Positions 19,620-29,979 of a DNA stretch of 60,976 bases are shown here, one piece after another. A model generated the notes under the pieces. That model was not told where the DNA came from. It saw nothing but the letters and a program-made list of their open reading frames with translations, and ran no database searches. Position 1 is the stretch's first letter. The number at the start of each line of letters is the position of its first letter. A program made the position numbers and the translations under genes. The DNA is from Rheinheimera pacifica (GTDB lineage Bacteria; Pseudomonadota; Gammaproteobacteria; Enterobacterales; Alteromonadaceae), in NCBI RefSeq assembly GCF_900108485.1, contig NZ_FNXF01000012.1, forward strand, positions 84,057 through 145,032, given 5' to 3'.

Positions 19620-20352
19620 CTGGCGCTTATGGGCGCCTTTTGTTGTAATAACGGCACTCTTTTGCAGCGCCGCCAGTGCTGAAACCGTACCGTTAAGCAG
19701 TTTTAACGCCGATTACATTGTGTATCGGGCGGGTAAAAAACATGGCGAAGCCAACCGTTATTTAAAAACCACAGAACAAGGCTATCAGCTGGGTTACAGC
19801 AGTGATATCAGTTGGATGATATTCTCTGACAGGCGGCATGAAACTTCAGACTTTACCGTAACCGATGGTGCTATTCAGCCACTGCGTTATGTGATGACAC
19901 GCTCAGGCACAGGCCCAAACCGCTACTACGAGCTAAACCTCGACCCTGTCGCTAAAGTATTAAGCGAAGGTAAAGCGCGTAAACCCAAAACAGTTGAGTG
20001 GCAGAGCGACTGGCTGGATCAGATAAGTTATCAGCTGCAACTGGTGCTGGACTTACGTGCCGGTAAAACTGAATTTACATACAATGTGCTAAACCGGCAT
20101 GGTGACAGCAAGCCTTACCACTATAAAGTGGTGGCCGAAGAAATGCTGCCACTGCCCTATGGTAATATTAAAACCTTACGTATCGCCCGTATTGAAGAAA
20201 ACAGCGATAAACAGATTTACGCCTGGGTCGCACCAGAGCTGGATTACATGCTGGTGCGCTTATGGCGCGGTGAAGACAATGTTGAACAGTTCGACGTACA
20301 ATTACACAAACTTGACCTGACACCCGCCGTTCAGGCCAGCGGTTCGCCATAG
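19603..20352 (+). CDS. DUF3108 domain secreted protein
   Basis: The product (about 249 aa) has a signal peptide ending near SAASA-E and a DUF3108-type beta-rich body, with PLSSFNADYIVYRAGKKHGE and a C-terminal AWVAPELDYMLVRLWRGE. Function is unknown; the family is common directly after purMN in gammaproteobacteria. Three in-frame ATGs (19594, 19600, 19603) lie close together and all overlap the end of purN, so the start is uncertain by a few residues. Its 3' end overlaps the convergent amidotransferase gene by 22 bases. Confidence 0.85.
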   Translation: MKTKTSWRLWAPFVVITALFCSAASAETVPLSSFNADYIVYRAGKKHGEANRYLKTTEQGYQLGYSSDISWMIFSDRRHETSDFTVTDGAIQPLRYVMTRSGTGPNRYYELNLDPVAKVLSEGKARKPKTVEWQSDWLDQISYQLQLVLDLRAGKTEFTYNVLNRHGDSKPYHYKVVAEEMLPLPYGNIKTLRIARIEENSDKQIYAWVAPELDYMLVRLWRGEDNVEQFDVQLHKLDLTPAVQASGSP

Positions 20353-21098
20353 CGAAACAGCTGGCTTTCTCCGGCTGCCATCTTATGCCACTGTTCATTA
20401 TTGGTTAGCGGTTCAGTGGCAATAATCGTCACCACATCATTGGGTGTGGTTTCACGGCTAAAATCAATATCAACATCAACATCTGACAACCGGGCAATAC
20501 CAAAAGGTGCGCGCCGGGTTATCCAATGCAGTTTGGTGGTGCAATAGGTTAATAAGTACTCACCATCGGTCAGCAACATATTAAATACGCCCAGCTTTTG
20601 CAGCTCTTTACATTTACGCTGAATAAACGTAAATGCCGCTTTGCGCCCTGGTGGTTTTTGTGGATACCTTTTGTCCAGTTCGCTGAGTAAATAACAAAAC
20701 GCCCGCTCGCTGTCGGTAGTGCCCACCGGGGTAAAGCGTGCTACCGGCAATTGCTGATAACCACTTAGCTGACCATTGTGGGCGTAGGTCCAGTACCGGC
20801 CCCATAACTCACGGCTAAACGGATGGGTATTTTCCAGCCCTACCCTGCCGCGGTTCGCCTGGCGCACATGGGCAATAACCGCTTTGCTCTTTATCGGATA
20901 ATCTGACACCAGCCGGGCAATTTCTGACTGATAGCTTGGCAAGGCATCTTTAAAAGTACATACGCCTTTATTTTCATAAAAGGCTACGCCCCAGCCATCT
21001 TTGTGCGGGCCGGTGCGCCCGCCCCGCTCTTTTAAGCCTTTAAAGCTAAAGCAAATATCAGTTGGCACATTAGCCGACATACCAAGTAATTCACACAT
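20331..21098 (-). CDS. yafJ: Class II glutamine amidotransferase (YafJ-like)
   Basis: The product starts MCELLGMSANVPTD, so Cys2 becomes the N-terminal nucleophile of an Ntn-type glutaminase after Met removal. Further family blocks are RGGRTGPHKDGWGVAFYE, VIAHVRQANRGRVGLENTHPF and AHNGQLSGY. The reading frame is open for 31 codons upstream, but only the ATG at 21098 places the catalytic Cys correctly (255 aa). The amide acceptor is unknown. yafJ is also near fadE in E. coli, so the context is conserved. Confidence 0.92.
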   Translation of the reverse strand: MCELLGMSANVPTDICFSFKGLKERGGRTGPHKDGWGVAFYENKGVCTFKDALPSYQSEIARLVSDYPIKSKAVIAHVRQANRGRVGLENTHPFSRELWGRYWTYAHNGQLSGYQQLPVARFTPVGTTDSERAFCYLLSELDKRYPQKPPGRKAAFTFIQRKCKELQKLGVFNMLLTDGEYLLTYCTTKLHWITRRAPFGIARLSDVDVDIDFSRETTPNDVVTIIATEPLTNNEQWHKMAAGESQLFRYGEPLA

Positions 21099-21255
21099 AC
21101 GCGTCCTTAGCTGAGAAAGTGCTGCGGCGAAACTAAGCCAAAAGGCTATGCTTAAACGTAATAGCCTAAGAGTTGTGGCTAAAGTTGACAATCACTTTAT
21201 GCGACAACCGCTTTTAGGCTTGCAACTTTAGTTAAAGCGTTTTACTCTAACCACA

Positions 21256-21272
21256 CAGTGGTCAGACCTCTC
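21256..21272 (+). promoter_or_regulatory. Probable FadR operator upstream of fadE
   Basis: The site contains TGGTCAGACC (21259-21268), matching the core of the enterobacterial FadR operator (TGGTCnGACC). It lies 18 bases before the fadE start codon, the normal position for a repressor of a fatty-acid degradation gene relieved by long-chain acyl-CoA. The call rests on motif and gene function; the fadR gene is not in the window. Confidence 0.8.
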
Positions 21273-21286
21273 ATTGGGAGAAAAAA

Positions 21287-23755
21287 ATGGAAGGGTTAGT
21301 TTTTTCTGCGGTACTTATCGCCGCAATTGGCATACTGGCGTATAACCGCGCCAGCTTAACAATGTTTACTGCCGTTATCGCAGTAATACTGGCAGCAGGC
21401 ACAGCATTAGATATAGTTGGCGTAATAAGCTGGATAGTATTTTTACTGATTACACTGCCGCTGAATATTGCCGCAGTACGCCAGCAATACCTGACTAAAC
21501 CGCTACTTAAAGTGTACCGTAAAATCATGCCGGAAATGTCCAGCACTGAGAAAGAAGCGATCGACGCCGGTACTACCTGGTGGGAAGCTGACTTATTCCG
21601 TGGCAACCCGGACTGGCATAAAATGCATAACTTCCCGGTACCGCGGTTAAGTGCCGAAGAGCAGGCCTTCCTCGACGGTCCGGTAGAAGAAGTGCTGGCC
21701 ATCATGGATGATTGGCATACTACGCACGAACGCGCAGATTTAACGCCTGAAGTTTACCAGTATTTAAAAGACAAAGGCTTTTTCGCCATGATCATCAAAA
21801 AAGAATATGGTGGTCTGGAATTCTCCGCTTACGCGCAGTCTTGTGTGCTGCAAAAACTCACCAGCAAGAGCATGGTGTTATCCAGTATTGTCGGTGTACC
21901 TAATTCTTTAGGCCCGGGAGAACTGCTGCAACACTACGGTACTGACGAGCAGAAAAAACATTATTTACCACGGCTGGCCAAAGGCCTTGAAGTGCCCTGT
22001 TTTGCCCTGACCAGCCCGGAAGCAGGTTCAGACGCTGGTGCAATCCCCGATACCGGTATTATTTGTAAGGGCCAGTGGGAAGGCGAAGAAGTCATTGGTA
22101 TGCGCCTGACCTGGGACAAACGTTATATCACCCTGGCGCCTATTGCGACTGTGCTGGGTTTAGCATTTAAACTGTACGACCCGGAAAAACTGCTGGGAGA
22201 TAAAGAAGAGCTGGGCATTACCTGTGCCCTTATTCCTGTTAGTACGCCGGGCGTAAAAATTGGCCGCCGTCACTTTCCGCTAAATGTGCCGTTTCAAAAT
22301 GGCCCTACCCAGGGTAAAGATATTTTTGTGCCGCTGGATTACATTATCGGTGGCGCGAAAATGGCCGGTCAGGGCTGGCGTATGCTGGTAGAGTGTTTGT
22401 CTGTAGGCCGCGCTATTACCCTGCCATCTAACAGCACCGGCGGTATTAAAGCGGTAGCTATGGCCACCGGCGCTTATGCCCGTATTCGTCGTCAGTTCAG
22501 ATTGCCGATTGGTAAGATGGAGGGCGTGGAAGAAGCAATGGCACGTATCGGCGGTTATGCCTATATGGCTGATGCCTCTACTACTATGTCGGTCGGCTCA
22601 ATAGATTTAGGCGAGAAGCCGTCAGTAATTTCAGCCATTACCAAATACCATATGACCGAACGGATGCGCCAGGCCATTATCGATGCAATGGACATTCACG
22701 GTGGTAAGGGCATTTGTATGGGCCCGAACAACTATCTGGCGCGCGGTTATCAGGGTGCTCCGGTAGCCATTACAGTAGAAGGCGCCAACATTTTAACCCG
22801 TAATATGATTATCTACGGTCAGGGCGCTATTCGCTGCCATCCTTATGTACTGGCCGAATTGCAAGCTGCCCAGTTAGACGATCAGGGTGCGGCAGTAACC
22901 GCCTTTGATAAAGCGCTGTTTGGCCATATTGGTTTTGCTATCAGTAATTTCTTCCGTACCTTCTGGTTATCATTAACTGGTGGTGCTTTTAGCAGCGCGC
23001 CTTATGGCGATGCAACGGCAAAATACTATAAGCAAATGAACCGCTTTAGTGCAGCGTTAGCTCTGATGTCAGATGTTGCCATGGGTACCTTAGGCGGTGA
23101 CTTAAAACGTCGCGAGCGGATCTCAGCCCGTTTGGGTGACATTTTAAGTATGCTGTACCTCACGTCTGCAGTGTTAAAACGCTACAACGACGAAGGCCGT
23201 AAGATTGACGATTTACCCCTGGTACAATGGGCTTGTGAAGACAATCTGGCGAAAGCTCAGCTGGCACTGAATGAGTTATTTGACAACTTCCCTAACCGCG
23301 TAGTGGGCGTGGTGTTAAAACGGGTAGTGTTTCCATGGGGCCGTACCTTACGTAAAGCTTCAGATGTTATTGAGCACAAGGTTGCCCGCATTATGCAAAC
23401 GCCGGGCGAAGCACGTTCACGCCTGGGCCATCATTTATACCTGAAGAACGAGCCGTTAAATCAGTTAGGTTTAATGGAGCAGGCATTGCGCGATGTGCTG
23501 GCCGCAGAACCGGTGTTTGATAAGGTTACCCATGCTGCCGGTAAGCGCCTGCCGTTCTATCGCCTGAATGAAGTTGCCGAGTTAGGTTTACAGTTAAAAG
23601 TTATTAGCGAAGCCGAAGCTGAACAGCTGCGGGTGGCTGAACGTGGCCGTTTATTTGCCATTAATGTTGATGATTTTGCCCCCGAATATCTGGCGGCAGA
23701 TAAAACCCTGACCCAACAAGGTGCAGGTGCAGTAGAGAAAGATCAGGCTGCATAA
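21287..23755 (+). CDS. fadE: Acyl-CoA dehydrogenase FadE
   Basis: FadE performs the first, FAD-dependent step of fatty-acid beta-oxidation. The 822-aa product has two N-terminal membrane helices (about residues 2-60) as in E. coli FadE (814 aa), then an acyl-CoA dehydrogenase fold with [40 protein letters not shown] and [15 protein letters not shown], followed by the long FadE-specific C-terminal region (about 560-822). A GGGAG ribosome site precedes the ATG. A FadR-like operator overlaps the leader, and a terminator follows. Confidence 0.97.
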   Translation: MEGLVFSAVLIAAIGILAYNRASLTMFTAVIAVILAAGTALDIVGVISWIVFLLITLPLNIAAVRQQYLTKPLLKVYRKIMPEMSSTEKEAIDAGTTWWEADLFRGNPDWHKMHNFPVPRLSAEEQAFLDGPVEEVLAIMDDWHTTHERADLTPEVYQYLKDKGFFAMIIKKEYGGLEFSAYAQSCVLQKLTSKSMVLSSIVGVPNSLGPGELLQHYGTDEQKKHYLPRLAKGLEVPCFALTSPEAGSDAGAIPDTGIICKGQWEGEEVIGMRLTWDKRYITLAPIATVLGLAFKLYDPEKLLGDKEELGITCALIPVSTPGVKIGRRHFPLNVPFQNGPTQGKDIFVPLDYIIGGAKMAGQGWRMLVECLSVGRAITLPSNSTGGIKAVAMATGAYARIRRQFRLPIGKMEGVEEAMARIGGYAYMADASTTMSVGSIDLGEKPSVISAITKYHMTERMRQAIIDAMDIHGGKGICMGPNNYLARGYQGAPVAITVEGANILTRNMIIYGQGAIRCHPYVLAELQAAQLDDQGAAVTAFDKALFGHIGFAISNFFRTFWLSLTGGAFSSAPYGDATAKYYKQMNRFSAALALMSDVAMGTLGGDLKRRERISARLGDILSMLYLTSAVLKRYNDEGRKIDDLPLVQWACEDNLAKAQLALNELFDNFPNRVVGVVLKRVVFPWGRTLRKASDVIEHKVARIMQTPGEARSRLGHHLYLKNEPLNQLGLMEQALRDVLAAEPVFDKVTHAAGKRLPFYRLNEVAELGLQLKVISEAEAEQLRVAERGRLFAINVDDFAPEYLAADKTLTQQGAGAVEKDQAA

Positions 23756-23774
23756 ATCATTTTTTAACTGATAA

Positions 23775-23804
23775 AAAAACGCCGGTTTTCACACCGGCGT
23801 TTTT
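23775..23804. terminator. Bidirectional terminator between fadE and the ExeM gene
   Basis: AAAAACGCCGG and CCGGCGTTTTT pair around TTTTCACA, giving a T-run in both directions. It lies between two convergent genes and can end both transcripts. Confidence 0.9.
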
Positions 23805-23820
23805 ATTTACTGCAATCTGC

Positions 23821-26403
23821 TTAGTTAAAGTTCACCACTAATTCAGCTGAACAGCTGGCTGTTGCCTGCTGACAAATTTTGTATGTTACTGTAGGCGCTT
23901 CAGAACGGAAGTTGTCGTTAATACGCCCTGGCGCGGTTAAATCCCTCACCGCTTCATTGTCACGATACAAGGTTAGCCCTGTCGCGTCACCGCTCCAGTC
24001 CAGCTGCACCAGGCTCATACCAAAACGGGCGCGCACGGTGCGCAGTAGTTCCAGGCTGGCGTCCAGTGGTGGTAATGCTCCTGGCAAACTAAAGGATACA
24101 ATTACCGGATCATGGTCAGACGAGCGGTAGGCATCAGGCGCATAGAAATCGAGCTGCTGCTGCGGTGATTTAAACTCAACGTTATAATCCAGCGCTATTG
24201 GCTCGTCGGCGTTAATATTCCATTTAGTGGCATCGGCCAGATACTGCAGTGCCATATCGTTAAGCAAGGCGTGGTCCAATGAACCCGACAAGCCAGAGAA
24301 CACATAACCATGCCCCGATTTACCCAGTGCATCAAACACGTTGATATATCCGGCCTGGGCCAGCGTGGTAATAGGATCTTCTTTGGCATAAGCGTTTAAG
24401 TCGCCCATTACCACTGCCGGAATATCGGCAAAGTGCTCTGCAGCAAAAATACCAATTGCCTGAGCTGCGCGGGTGCGTGTCAGGTTACAGTTGCCCTGGC
24501 CATCGCCGGTATCCGGATCGGCGGCACCGCAAGCAGAACCTTTGGATTTTAAGTGATTAACCATCACAGCAAACTCAGCGTTATTTTCTACCAGGTTAAA
24601 ACGCTGTGCCAGCATAGGCCGGTTACTGCTATCGTTAAACAAGGCCGCGCCCTGGGCATCTTTAGCTGAGTTTACTGAATTAAGGATCAACAACTCACCT
24701 GCTGGCTGCACCTGATCAGCTCGGTAGATCAACCCTACCGCTATTTCATCAGTACCAACCGGGCCTGCTGCACTAACATACTGCCAGCTGTTGTTGCCTG
24801 AAGCCGTACGCAAACCCTGCACCAGATCAGCAATAGCAGAAGTACTGCTGTAGCCATCGTTCTCAATTTCCATCAGGCCAATAACGCTGACATCCATCGC
24901 AACCATAGCAGACAGGATCTTCGCCCGCTGGCGTTCAAACTCTACTGCAGTATTAGCACCACGCGCTGTCGGGAAGCCCCCGCCAGTGCCATTACCGTTA
25001 AAGTAATTCAGCACATTGAAACTGGCCACTTTAACATTGCCATCGGCAGAGAGCTCCGGCGCGGCCGTTCTTGGGTTGCTATGCACAAAATTAACGCTGG
25101 TCGTTGGCATAATTCGGTACTCATTAAATGAGTAGTGCACGGTACCGGTTAAATTGATCACGGTATCACCGCTGCGAACAGGATTACCGGCCGATAAACC
25201 GCCTGTAGGATATGGCACTGTGGCAGGGTTCTGTATTGTACTGGCGTCATCCAGCACAATTTTATTCAGCGCATGCTGTGCTGCCAGTGCAATAGCATCC
25301 GCACCCGGTGCTACAACCTGAGTTGGCGTATAGCGGCGGCCATTGGCCAGCGTTAACTCGCCATAACGGCCCAGAGTAAAGGTATCATTTACCGTTAATG
25401 GCTGGCTAAAGCGCACCAGCATGCCTTCTACCGCTTCCAGCTCACTTAAATTCAGTACAGGCAGAGTCATCTCAACCGGCTGTGGTAACGCACTGCTGCC
25501 ACAATCAAGCGTTGCAGTAATACTGCTAAGTTGAGTCTGGGTAAAATACTCGTTCACAGTGCCCTGCAAACGCACACGCTGGCCAACATTAACACCAAGA
25601 TTGCTGGTATTTACATAAACAAATAGCCCTTCAGATGTAGCCGGATCATTATCCTGCTCTGCCCCAACGGCTTGGATGGTATAGCCCTGCAGCCCCGGTA
25701 AAGTTTGCGTGACTACGGCTTCTACCTGCAAAATCTGCCCAACCAGCGGGCTTGCCATACCACTACCCTGTATTGCAGAAATTGCCGTTGCTGGCTCACC
25801 ACAGCTTAAAATCGGCTCTGGTTCCGGCTCAGGATCTGGCCCGGGGCCACCGCCTTCACCATTAAATAAACCGATGTCAGAAAAATCATTAATAGCAAAG
25901 CCATTCCATTCATTTGCTGGCTCAAATACGTCAAACGGATTAGCGTCATAGGTCACGGCCTTACGGCGTAAGGTTCTGTCAATGGTAGAGGTTTCGCCAC
26001 TGCCCCAGGCAGTACCGGGGTTAAAACCAACCTGCCCGAATGAATCAATTACAACACCATCTTTACGCAAGGTTATGGCATCGTTGCCATTCCAGGAGGC
26101 ATTACCTGACACCTGATTTGCCAGGTCTCTTAGCTCCGCTACGGCACTGGTATGCACATATACAAAAGTGCCACCTGCCGGCACAGTACCGTTAAGCGTA
26201 GTGGTATTGGTTGCTGTTGCAGCACCATTGGCAAATACCTGTATTGTATAACCATTGAGTGAAATAGCTTGTTCGGTCGGGTTGTATAGTTCAAGTGCTT
26301 TATTGTTACCCGAGCCTTCTACATATTCGGAAATAAACAATTCGGCATTCACTGCCGGTGCCAATAACATGGCGATAGTTGCTGATAGAGTCCTGATTTT
26401 CAT
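23821..26403 (-). CDS. ExeM/NucH-family extracellular endonuclease with lamin-tail domain
   Basis: This is a secreted nuclease, probably degrading extracellular DNA for nutrients or biofilm release. The 860-aa product has a signal peptide (ends APAVNA-E), an N-terminal lamin-tail domain (about residues 22-150; ISEYVEGSGNNKALELYN), an Asp/Glu/Pro linker (about 185-200), an OB-like middle region, and an exonuclease-endonuclease-phosphatase domain (about 440-790) with VIGLMEIENDGY, MVNHLKSKGSACG, VVMGDLNAY and YRSSDHDPVIVSF. The C-terminus (about 795-860) looks like a fibronectin-type strand domain; I see no GlyGly-CTERM or membrane anchor. Confidence 0.92.
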   Translation of the reverse strand: MKIRTLSATIAMLLAPAVNAELFISEYVEGSGNNKALELYNPTEQAISLNGYTIQVFANGAATATNTTTLNGTVPAGGTFVYVHTSAVAELRDLANQVSGNASWNGNDAITLRKDGVVIDSFGQVGFNPGTAWGSGETSTIDRTLRRKAVTYDANPFDVFEPANEWNGFAINDFSDIGLFNGEGGGPGPDPEPEPEPILSCGEPATAISAIQGSGMASPLVGQILQVEAVVTQTLPGLQGYTIQAVGAEQDNDPATSEGLFVYVNTSNLGVNVGQRVRLQGTVNEYFTQTQLSSITATLDCGSSALPQPVEMTLPVLNLSELEAVEGMLVRFSQPLTVNDTFTLGRYGELTLANGRRYTPTQVVAPGADAIALAAQHALNKIVLDDASTIQNPATVPYPTGGLSAGNPVRSGDTVINLTGTVHYSFNEYRIMPTTSVNFVHSNPRTAAPELSADGNVKVASFNVLNYFNGNGTGGGFPTARGANTAVEFERQRAKILSAMVAMDVSVIGLMEIENDGYSSTSAIADLVQGLRTASGNNSWQYVSAAGPVGTDEIAVGLIYRADQVQPAGELLILNSVNSAKDAQGAALFNDSSNRPMLAQRFNLVENNAEFAVMVNHLKSKGSACGAADPDTGDGQGNCNLTRTRAAQAIGIFAAEHFADIPAVVMGDLNAYAKEDPITTLAQAGYINVFDALGKSGHGYVFSGLSGSLDHALLNDMALQYLADATKWNINADEPIALDYNVEFKSPQQQLDFYAPDAYRSSDHDPVIVSFSLPGALPPLDASLELLRTVRARFGMSLVQLDWSGDATGLTLYRDNEAVRDLTAPGRINDNFRSEAPTVTYKICQQATASCSAELVVNFN

Positions 26404-26542
26404 GTGTTCTCCCTGGAGGTGTTATTAAGGACATCTGAATATAAAGCGCTTTTATGGCAGATTCATTAACTTTATCTACTGAATTTCGCTTATTTTCTTA
26501 CATCTTACCGTCAATAAAATTTACACCTCACTAACCAGCTGT

Positions 26543-26560
26543 TTTACATCAATATGTAAA
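26543..26560. promoter_or_regulatory. Operator-like palindrome in the ExeM/ppnP divergent region
   Basis: TTTACAT and ATGTAAA form a perfect 7-bp inverted repeat around CAAT. It lies between the divergent nuclease and ppnP genes, about 100 bases before ppnP. Dimeric repressors bind such sites; the regulator is unknown. The rest of this 253-base gap holds nothing else I can name. Confidence 0.35.
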
Positions 26561-26656
26561 TTAAATAGACGTAAAGCCATCTAATTTTAAAGTGCTACTT
26601 CCATCTGACGTCAGGATCAGGTTTACTGTGTCAGACCATAATTAACGGAGCCCGAT

Positions 26657-26938
26657 ATGTTTAAAGTGAATCAGTATTTTGATGGTAAAGTTGCCTCTAT
26701 TGCCTTTGAGGGCGAGCAGTTACCGGCAACAGTAGGCGTAATGGCACCGGGTGAATATGAGTTTGGTACCAGCCAGCATGAAGTGATGACAGTAATAAGC
26801 GGCGCGCTGACCGTTTTACTGCCAGGAGCAAACGGCTGGCAAACCTTTAGCCGGGGCCAGCATTTTTCGGTGCCGGCTGACAGTAAGTTTCAGGTGCAGG
26901 TAGCGGTAGATACAGCATACCTTTGCACTTACGCCTGA
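26657..26938 (+). CDS. ppnP: Pyrimidine/purine nucleoside phosphorylase PpnP
   Basis: PpnP (YaiE) is a small cupin that phosphorolyses several purine and pyrimidine nucleosides. The 93-aa product matches the family across its length (E. coli 94 aa): [16 protein letters not shown] at the start, [30 protein letters not shown] and a C-terminal [13 protein letters not shown] motif precedes the ATG. It stands 37 bases before the ABC exporter gene on the same strand; a functional link is not evident. Confidence 0.95.
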   Translation: MFKVNQYFDGKVASIAFEGEQLPATVGVMAPGEYEFGTSQHEVMTVISGALTVLLPGANGWQTFSRGQHFSVPADSKFQVQVAVDTAYLCTYA

Positions 26939-26974
26939 TACAATAACCCGATGCCAAAGTAACAAGGAACCACC

Positions 26975-28777
26975 ATGCGCGGTATGCGCTCTGCAGCTAA
27001 ACAGCCTGACCCCGCCAAAAGACCTGAAGCAACCAGCCTGAGACAGACACTGGCCATGTTATGGCCTTATCTGTGGCAATTTAAATACCGCGTATTGCTG
27101 GCGTTGCTGGCTTTAGTTGCTGCTAAAGCCGCCACCCTGTTAATGCCACTGGCATTAAAATATATCGTTGATGCACTCGATCAGGGCCAGCACAATCTGC
27201 TTGTTGTGCCGCTGGCTATGCTATTGCTGTATGGTGGCCTGCGCTTTGCCAGTGTGTTTTTTGGTGAAGTACGCGACGCCCTGTTTGGCCGGGTAACCGA
27301 GCATGCCATGCGTAAGCTGGGCCTGCGGGTATTTCAGCATTTGCACAGTTTAGAGCTGGCGTTTCACCTGGACCGGCAAACCGGCGGTATTAGCCGTGAT
27401 ATTGAGCGCGGCACCAATGGCCTGAGTTTTTTAATGCGCTTTTTAATGTTTAATATCGCGCCAACCTTATTTGAAATTCTGGCTGTAGCGCTGATTTTCG
27501 CTACCTTGTTCTCTCCGCTTTACTCGGTTGTTACTGTGCTGGCTGTTGCGGTGTATATCTTTTTTACTGTGGTGATTACCGAATGGCGCAACAAATACAC
27601 CCGCGAAGCCAACCAGGCTGATAACACCACTAACAGCCGCGCCGTTGACAGCCTGCTTAACTATGAAACGGTAAAGTATTTTAATAACGAGCACTACGAG
27701 GCGCAAACCTACGACAGCTTTCTGGCAAAGTGGGAACAAGCCCGCTTAAAAAACCGTTTAAGCCTGCTGGCATTAAACTCGGGCCAGGCACTGATTATTG
27801 CCGCGGCTATTACCGCGCTAATGTGGCTGGCGGCAGACGAAGTTGTCAGTAAACAGCTGACGCTGGGCGATTTAGTGATGGTTAACGCCTATATGATCCA
27901 ACTGTTTTTACCGCTTAACTTTTTGGGTTTTGTTTATCGCGAAATCCGCCGGGCGTTAACAGATTTAGAAAATATGCTCGGCTTACTAAAGCGCAAACCA
28001 GATATTACCGACGCACCGGATGCCACCACCCTGCAACTTGCTAACGGCAGTATCCGTTTTCAGCAGGTCGATTTTGCTTACCAGAGCGGGCGGCCTATTT
28101 TGCAGCAGTTAAGTTTTACGGTACCGCCCGGCAGCAAGGTGGCGATTGTTGGCGCCAGTGGTGCCGGTAAAAGCACTATCGCCCGGCTGCTATACCGCTT
28201 TTACCGTATCAGCGGCGGCAGTATCTGCATTGATGATCAGGATATCAGCACCGTTACGCTCGACAGCCTGCGCCGCGCTATTGCCATAGTGCCACAAGAC
28301 ACCGTGCTGTTTAACAGCAGCATACGTGACAATATCCGCTACGGCCGCCCGAATGCCAGCGAGCAGGAGGTTGAACAAGCAATAGACTTAGCACACCTGC
28401 GCGGCTTTATTAACAGCCTGCCGCACGGCGATGCGACTCAGGTAGGCGAGCGCGGGCTAAAAGTATCAGGTGGCGAAAAGCAGCGCATAGCTATTGCCCG
28501 GGCTATTTTAAAGAAATCGCCGATTCTGGTATTCGATGAGGCCACCTCAGCGCTCGACTCAACGTCCGAGCAAGCCATATTACAAGCCATGCGCGAAGTG
28601 GCACGTAATCATACCAGCGTGGTAATAGCACATCGTTTATCCACCATTACTGATGCCGACAATATTATTGTATTAAAACAAGGCAGGCTGGCAGAGCAAG
28701 GCAGCCACAACGAACTGCTGGCCGCCAACGGCGAATACGCCCGGATGTGGCAGTTACAACAAAAACAACAAAGCTAA
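26975..28777 (+). CDS. Atm1-type ABC exporter (fused permease and ATPase)
   Basis: The 600-aa product is a half-size exporter: six membrane helices (about residues 35-325) with the family stretch LRVFQHLHSLELAFHLDRQT, then a nucleotide-binding domain with Walker A GASGAGKST (about 390), signature VSGGEKQR and Walker B ILVFDEATSALD. Sequence style (QTGGISRDIERGTNG, SLLNYETVKYFNNE) matches the Atm1/HMT1 group, which exports glutathione-linked sulfur or metal compounds. It would act as a homodimer in the inner membrane. The substrate is inferred from family only. Confidence 0.93.
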   Translation: MRGMRSAAKQPDPAKRPEATSLRQTLAMLWPYLWQFKYRVLLALLALVAAKAATLLMPLALKYIVDALDQGQHNLLVVPLAMLLLYGGLRFASVFFGEVRDALFGRVTEHAMRKLGLRVFQHLHSLELAFHLDRQTGGISRDIERGTNGLSFLMRFLMFNIAPTLFEILAVALIFATLFSPLYSVVTVLAVAVYIFFTVVITEWRNKYTREANQADNTTNSRAVDSLLNYETVKYFNNEHYEAQTYDSFLAKWEQARLKNRLSLLALNSGQALIIAAAITALMWLAADEVVSKQLTLGDLVMVNAYMIQLFLPLNFLGFVYREIRRALTDLENMLGLLKRKPDITDAPDATTLQLANGSIRFQQVDFAYQSGRPILQQLSFTVPPGSKVAIVGASGAGKSTIARLLYRFYRISGGSICIDDQDISTVTLDSLRRAIAIVPQDTVLFNSSIRDNIRYGRPNASEQEVEQAIDLAHLRGFINSLPHGDATQVGERGLKVSGGEKQRIAIARAILKKSPILVFDEATSALDSTSEQAILQAMREVARNHTSVVIAHRLSTITDADNIIVLKQGRLAEQGSHNELLAANGEYARMWQLQQKQQS

Positions 28778-28795
28778 TTGTAACTGCCAACAGGC

Positions 28796-28815
28796 TAGCG
28801 CTAATACTAGCGCTA
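28796..28815. terminator. Hairpin between convergent ABC exporter and aqpZ genes
   Basis: TAGCGCTA occurs twice, 4 bases apart; being self-complementary it can form one 8-bp hairpin or two small ones. It lies in the 42-base gap of two convergent genes. No long T-run follows, so it is a weak terminator candidate. Confidence 0.45.
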
Positions 28816-28819
28816 ATAA

Positions 28820-29512
28820 TTATGCAGTTTTGGGTCCACTGATATAACGATACAACAGTGCACCTGCTATAGCGCCAACGATCGGAGCTAACCAGAACAG
28901 CCACAACTGCGTTACGGCCCAGTCACCCACAAATACAGCAACACCGGTACTACGCGCCGGATTAACCGAGGTGTTAGTTACCGGTATACTGATCAGGTGA
29001 ATAAGGGTTAAACACAAGCCTATGGCTATCGGCGCAAAGCCCTGGGGTGCACGTTTGTCAGTTGCGCCCATAATGACCACTAAAAACAGCATCGTCAGCA
29101 CCACTTCCGTCAACAGTGCCGCCTGCATACTGTAACCGCCGGGCGAATGCGCGCCATAGCCATTGGAAGCAAAACCCGCCGATACATCAAAACCAGCTTT
29201 GCCGGTGGCAATGCAATACAGTACAGCACCAGCAGTTATAGCCCCCAACACCTGTGACACTATATAGGGTAACAGCTGGTTCGCCGCAAAGCGGCCACCG
29301 GCCCATAAACCAATTGATACCGCCGGGTTTAAATGGCAACCCGAAATATGGCCAATGGCATAAGCCATGGTTAATACCGTTAAACCAAAAGCTAACGACA
29401 CGCCGGCAAAACCAATACCCAGTTCAGGAAAGGCCGCCGCCAATACAGCGCTGCCACAGCCACCCAGCACCAGCCAGAAAGTACCGATAAACTCTGCAAC
29501 ATAAGATCTCAT
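28820..29512 (-). CDS. aqpZ: Aquaporin Z
   Basis: AqpZ is the inner-membrane water channel. The 230-aa product has six membrane helices and both half-helix signatures, HLNPAVSIG and SVNPARSTG. The selectivity-filter residues of water-specific aquaporins are visible: His in [10 protein letters not shown] and Thr/Arg in NTSVNPARS. Length equals E. coli AqpZ (231 aa). It is the last core-genome gene before the accessory mosaic to its right. Confidence 0.97.
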   Translation of the reverse strand: MRSYVAEFIGTFWLVLGGCGSAVLAAAFPELGIGFAGVSLAFGLTVLTMAYAIGHISGCHLNPAVSIGLWAGGRFAANQLLPYIVSQVLGAITAGAVLYCIATGKAGFDVSAGFASNGYGAHSPGGYSMQAALLTEVVLTMLFLVVIMGATDKRAPQGFAPIAIGLCLTLIHLISIPVTNTSVNPARSTGVAVFVGDWAVTQLWLFWLAPIVGAIAGALLYRYISGPKTA

Positions 29513-29781
29513 AGTGTTTTCCTTGTTTTAATTAACCATCTTCCAAATCACAAACAGTAAACCAGCACACCGCTACAACCTGGTTACTGCCATACAACAC
29601 ATTGAAAATACTCTGAACACTGAGAAACAGCAAGGTAGGAACAATTCAACGGCATAGGCTTATCAACCGCAAAATCATGATGACAGATAAAGCAGCCTAT
29701 CTTGCTGATGGACTACAGCCTGGCCGCTAATCCGGCCAGAACAGAGGTTTTACCTATTGACTCTGGGAAGGCTTATGTTTG
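29513..29781. other. Gene-free gap at the left edge of the accessory mosaic
   Basis: No gene is visible. On the minus strand, immediately after the GNAT fragment stop, ACATAACAAACATAAGCC has the look of the start of an attC site, whose left core box often overlaps the stop codon. I cannot find a convincing partner arm: GTTGAAT near 29655 fits the right-core consensus, but the inner arms do not pair. Confidence 0.3.
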
Positions 29782-29979
29782 TTATGTGGCCGGCCACTCT
29801 CGCGATAAAACTGACATTTGGACTTTGTCCATGAATCGACCATTGCGATAGCCTGATTCTCTTTTGATCCCTTCGTGCTGATAGCCTGCTTTTTCATACG
29901 CTTTGATTGCCGCTACGTTGTCACGATAAGCCGTAAGTTCTATTCGATGTAAACTAAGGTGCCTTGGCTGATATTTCAC
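29782..29979 (-). pseudogene. C-terminal fragment of a GNAT acetyltransferase
   Basis: The 65-aa stretch HRIELTAYRDNVAAIKAYEKAGY followed by HEGIKRESGYRNGRFMDKV is the last third of a RimI/SpeG-like GNAT protein (acceptor side of the fold). The acetyl-CoA-binding loop and everything before it are absent. It is joined, by a GTG overlapping the stop, to the end of a different acetyltransferase gene, which indicates a deletion or recombination junction at about 29976. I regard it as non-functional. Confidence 0.75.

Noticed and set aside
29655..29790. Full attC site after the GNAT fragment
   Set aside because: Left and right core-like boxes exist but the inner arms read in the same direction instead of pairing, so only a possible left arm is kept as a remark.
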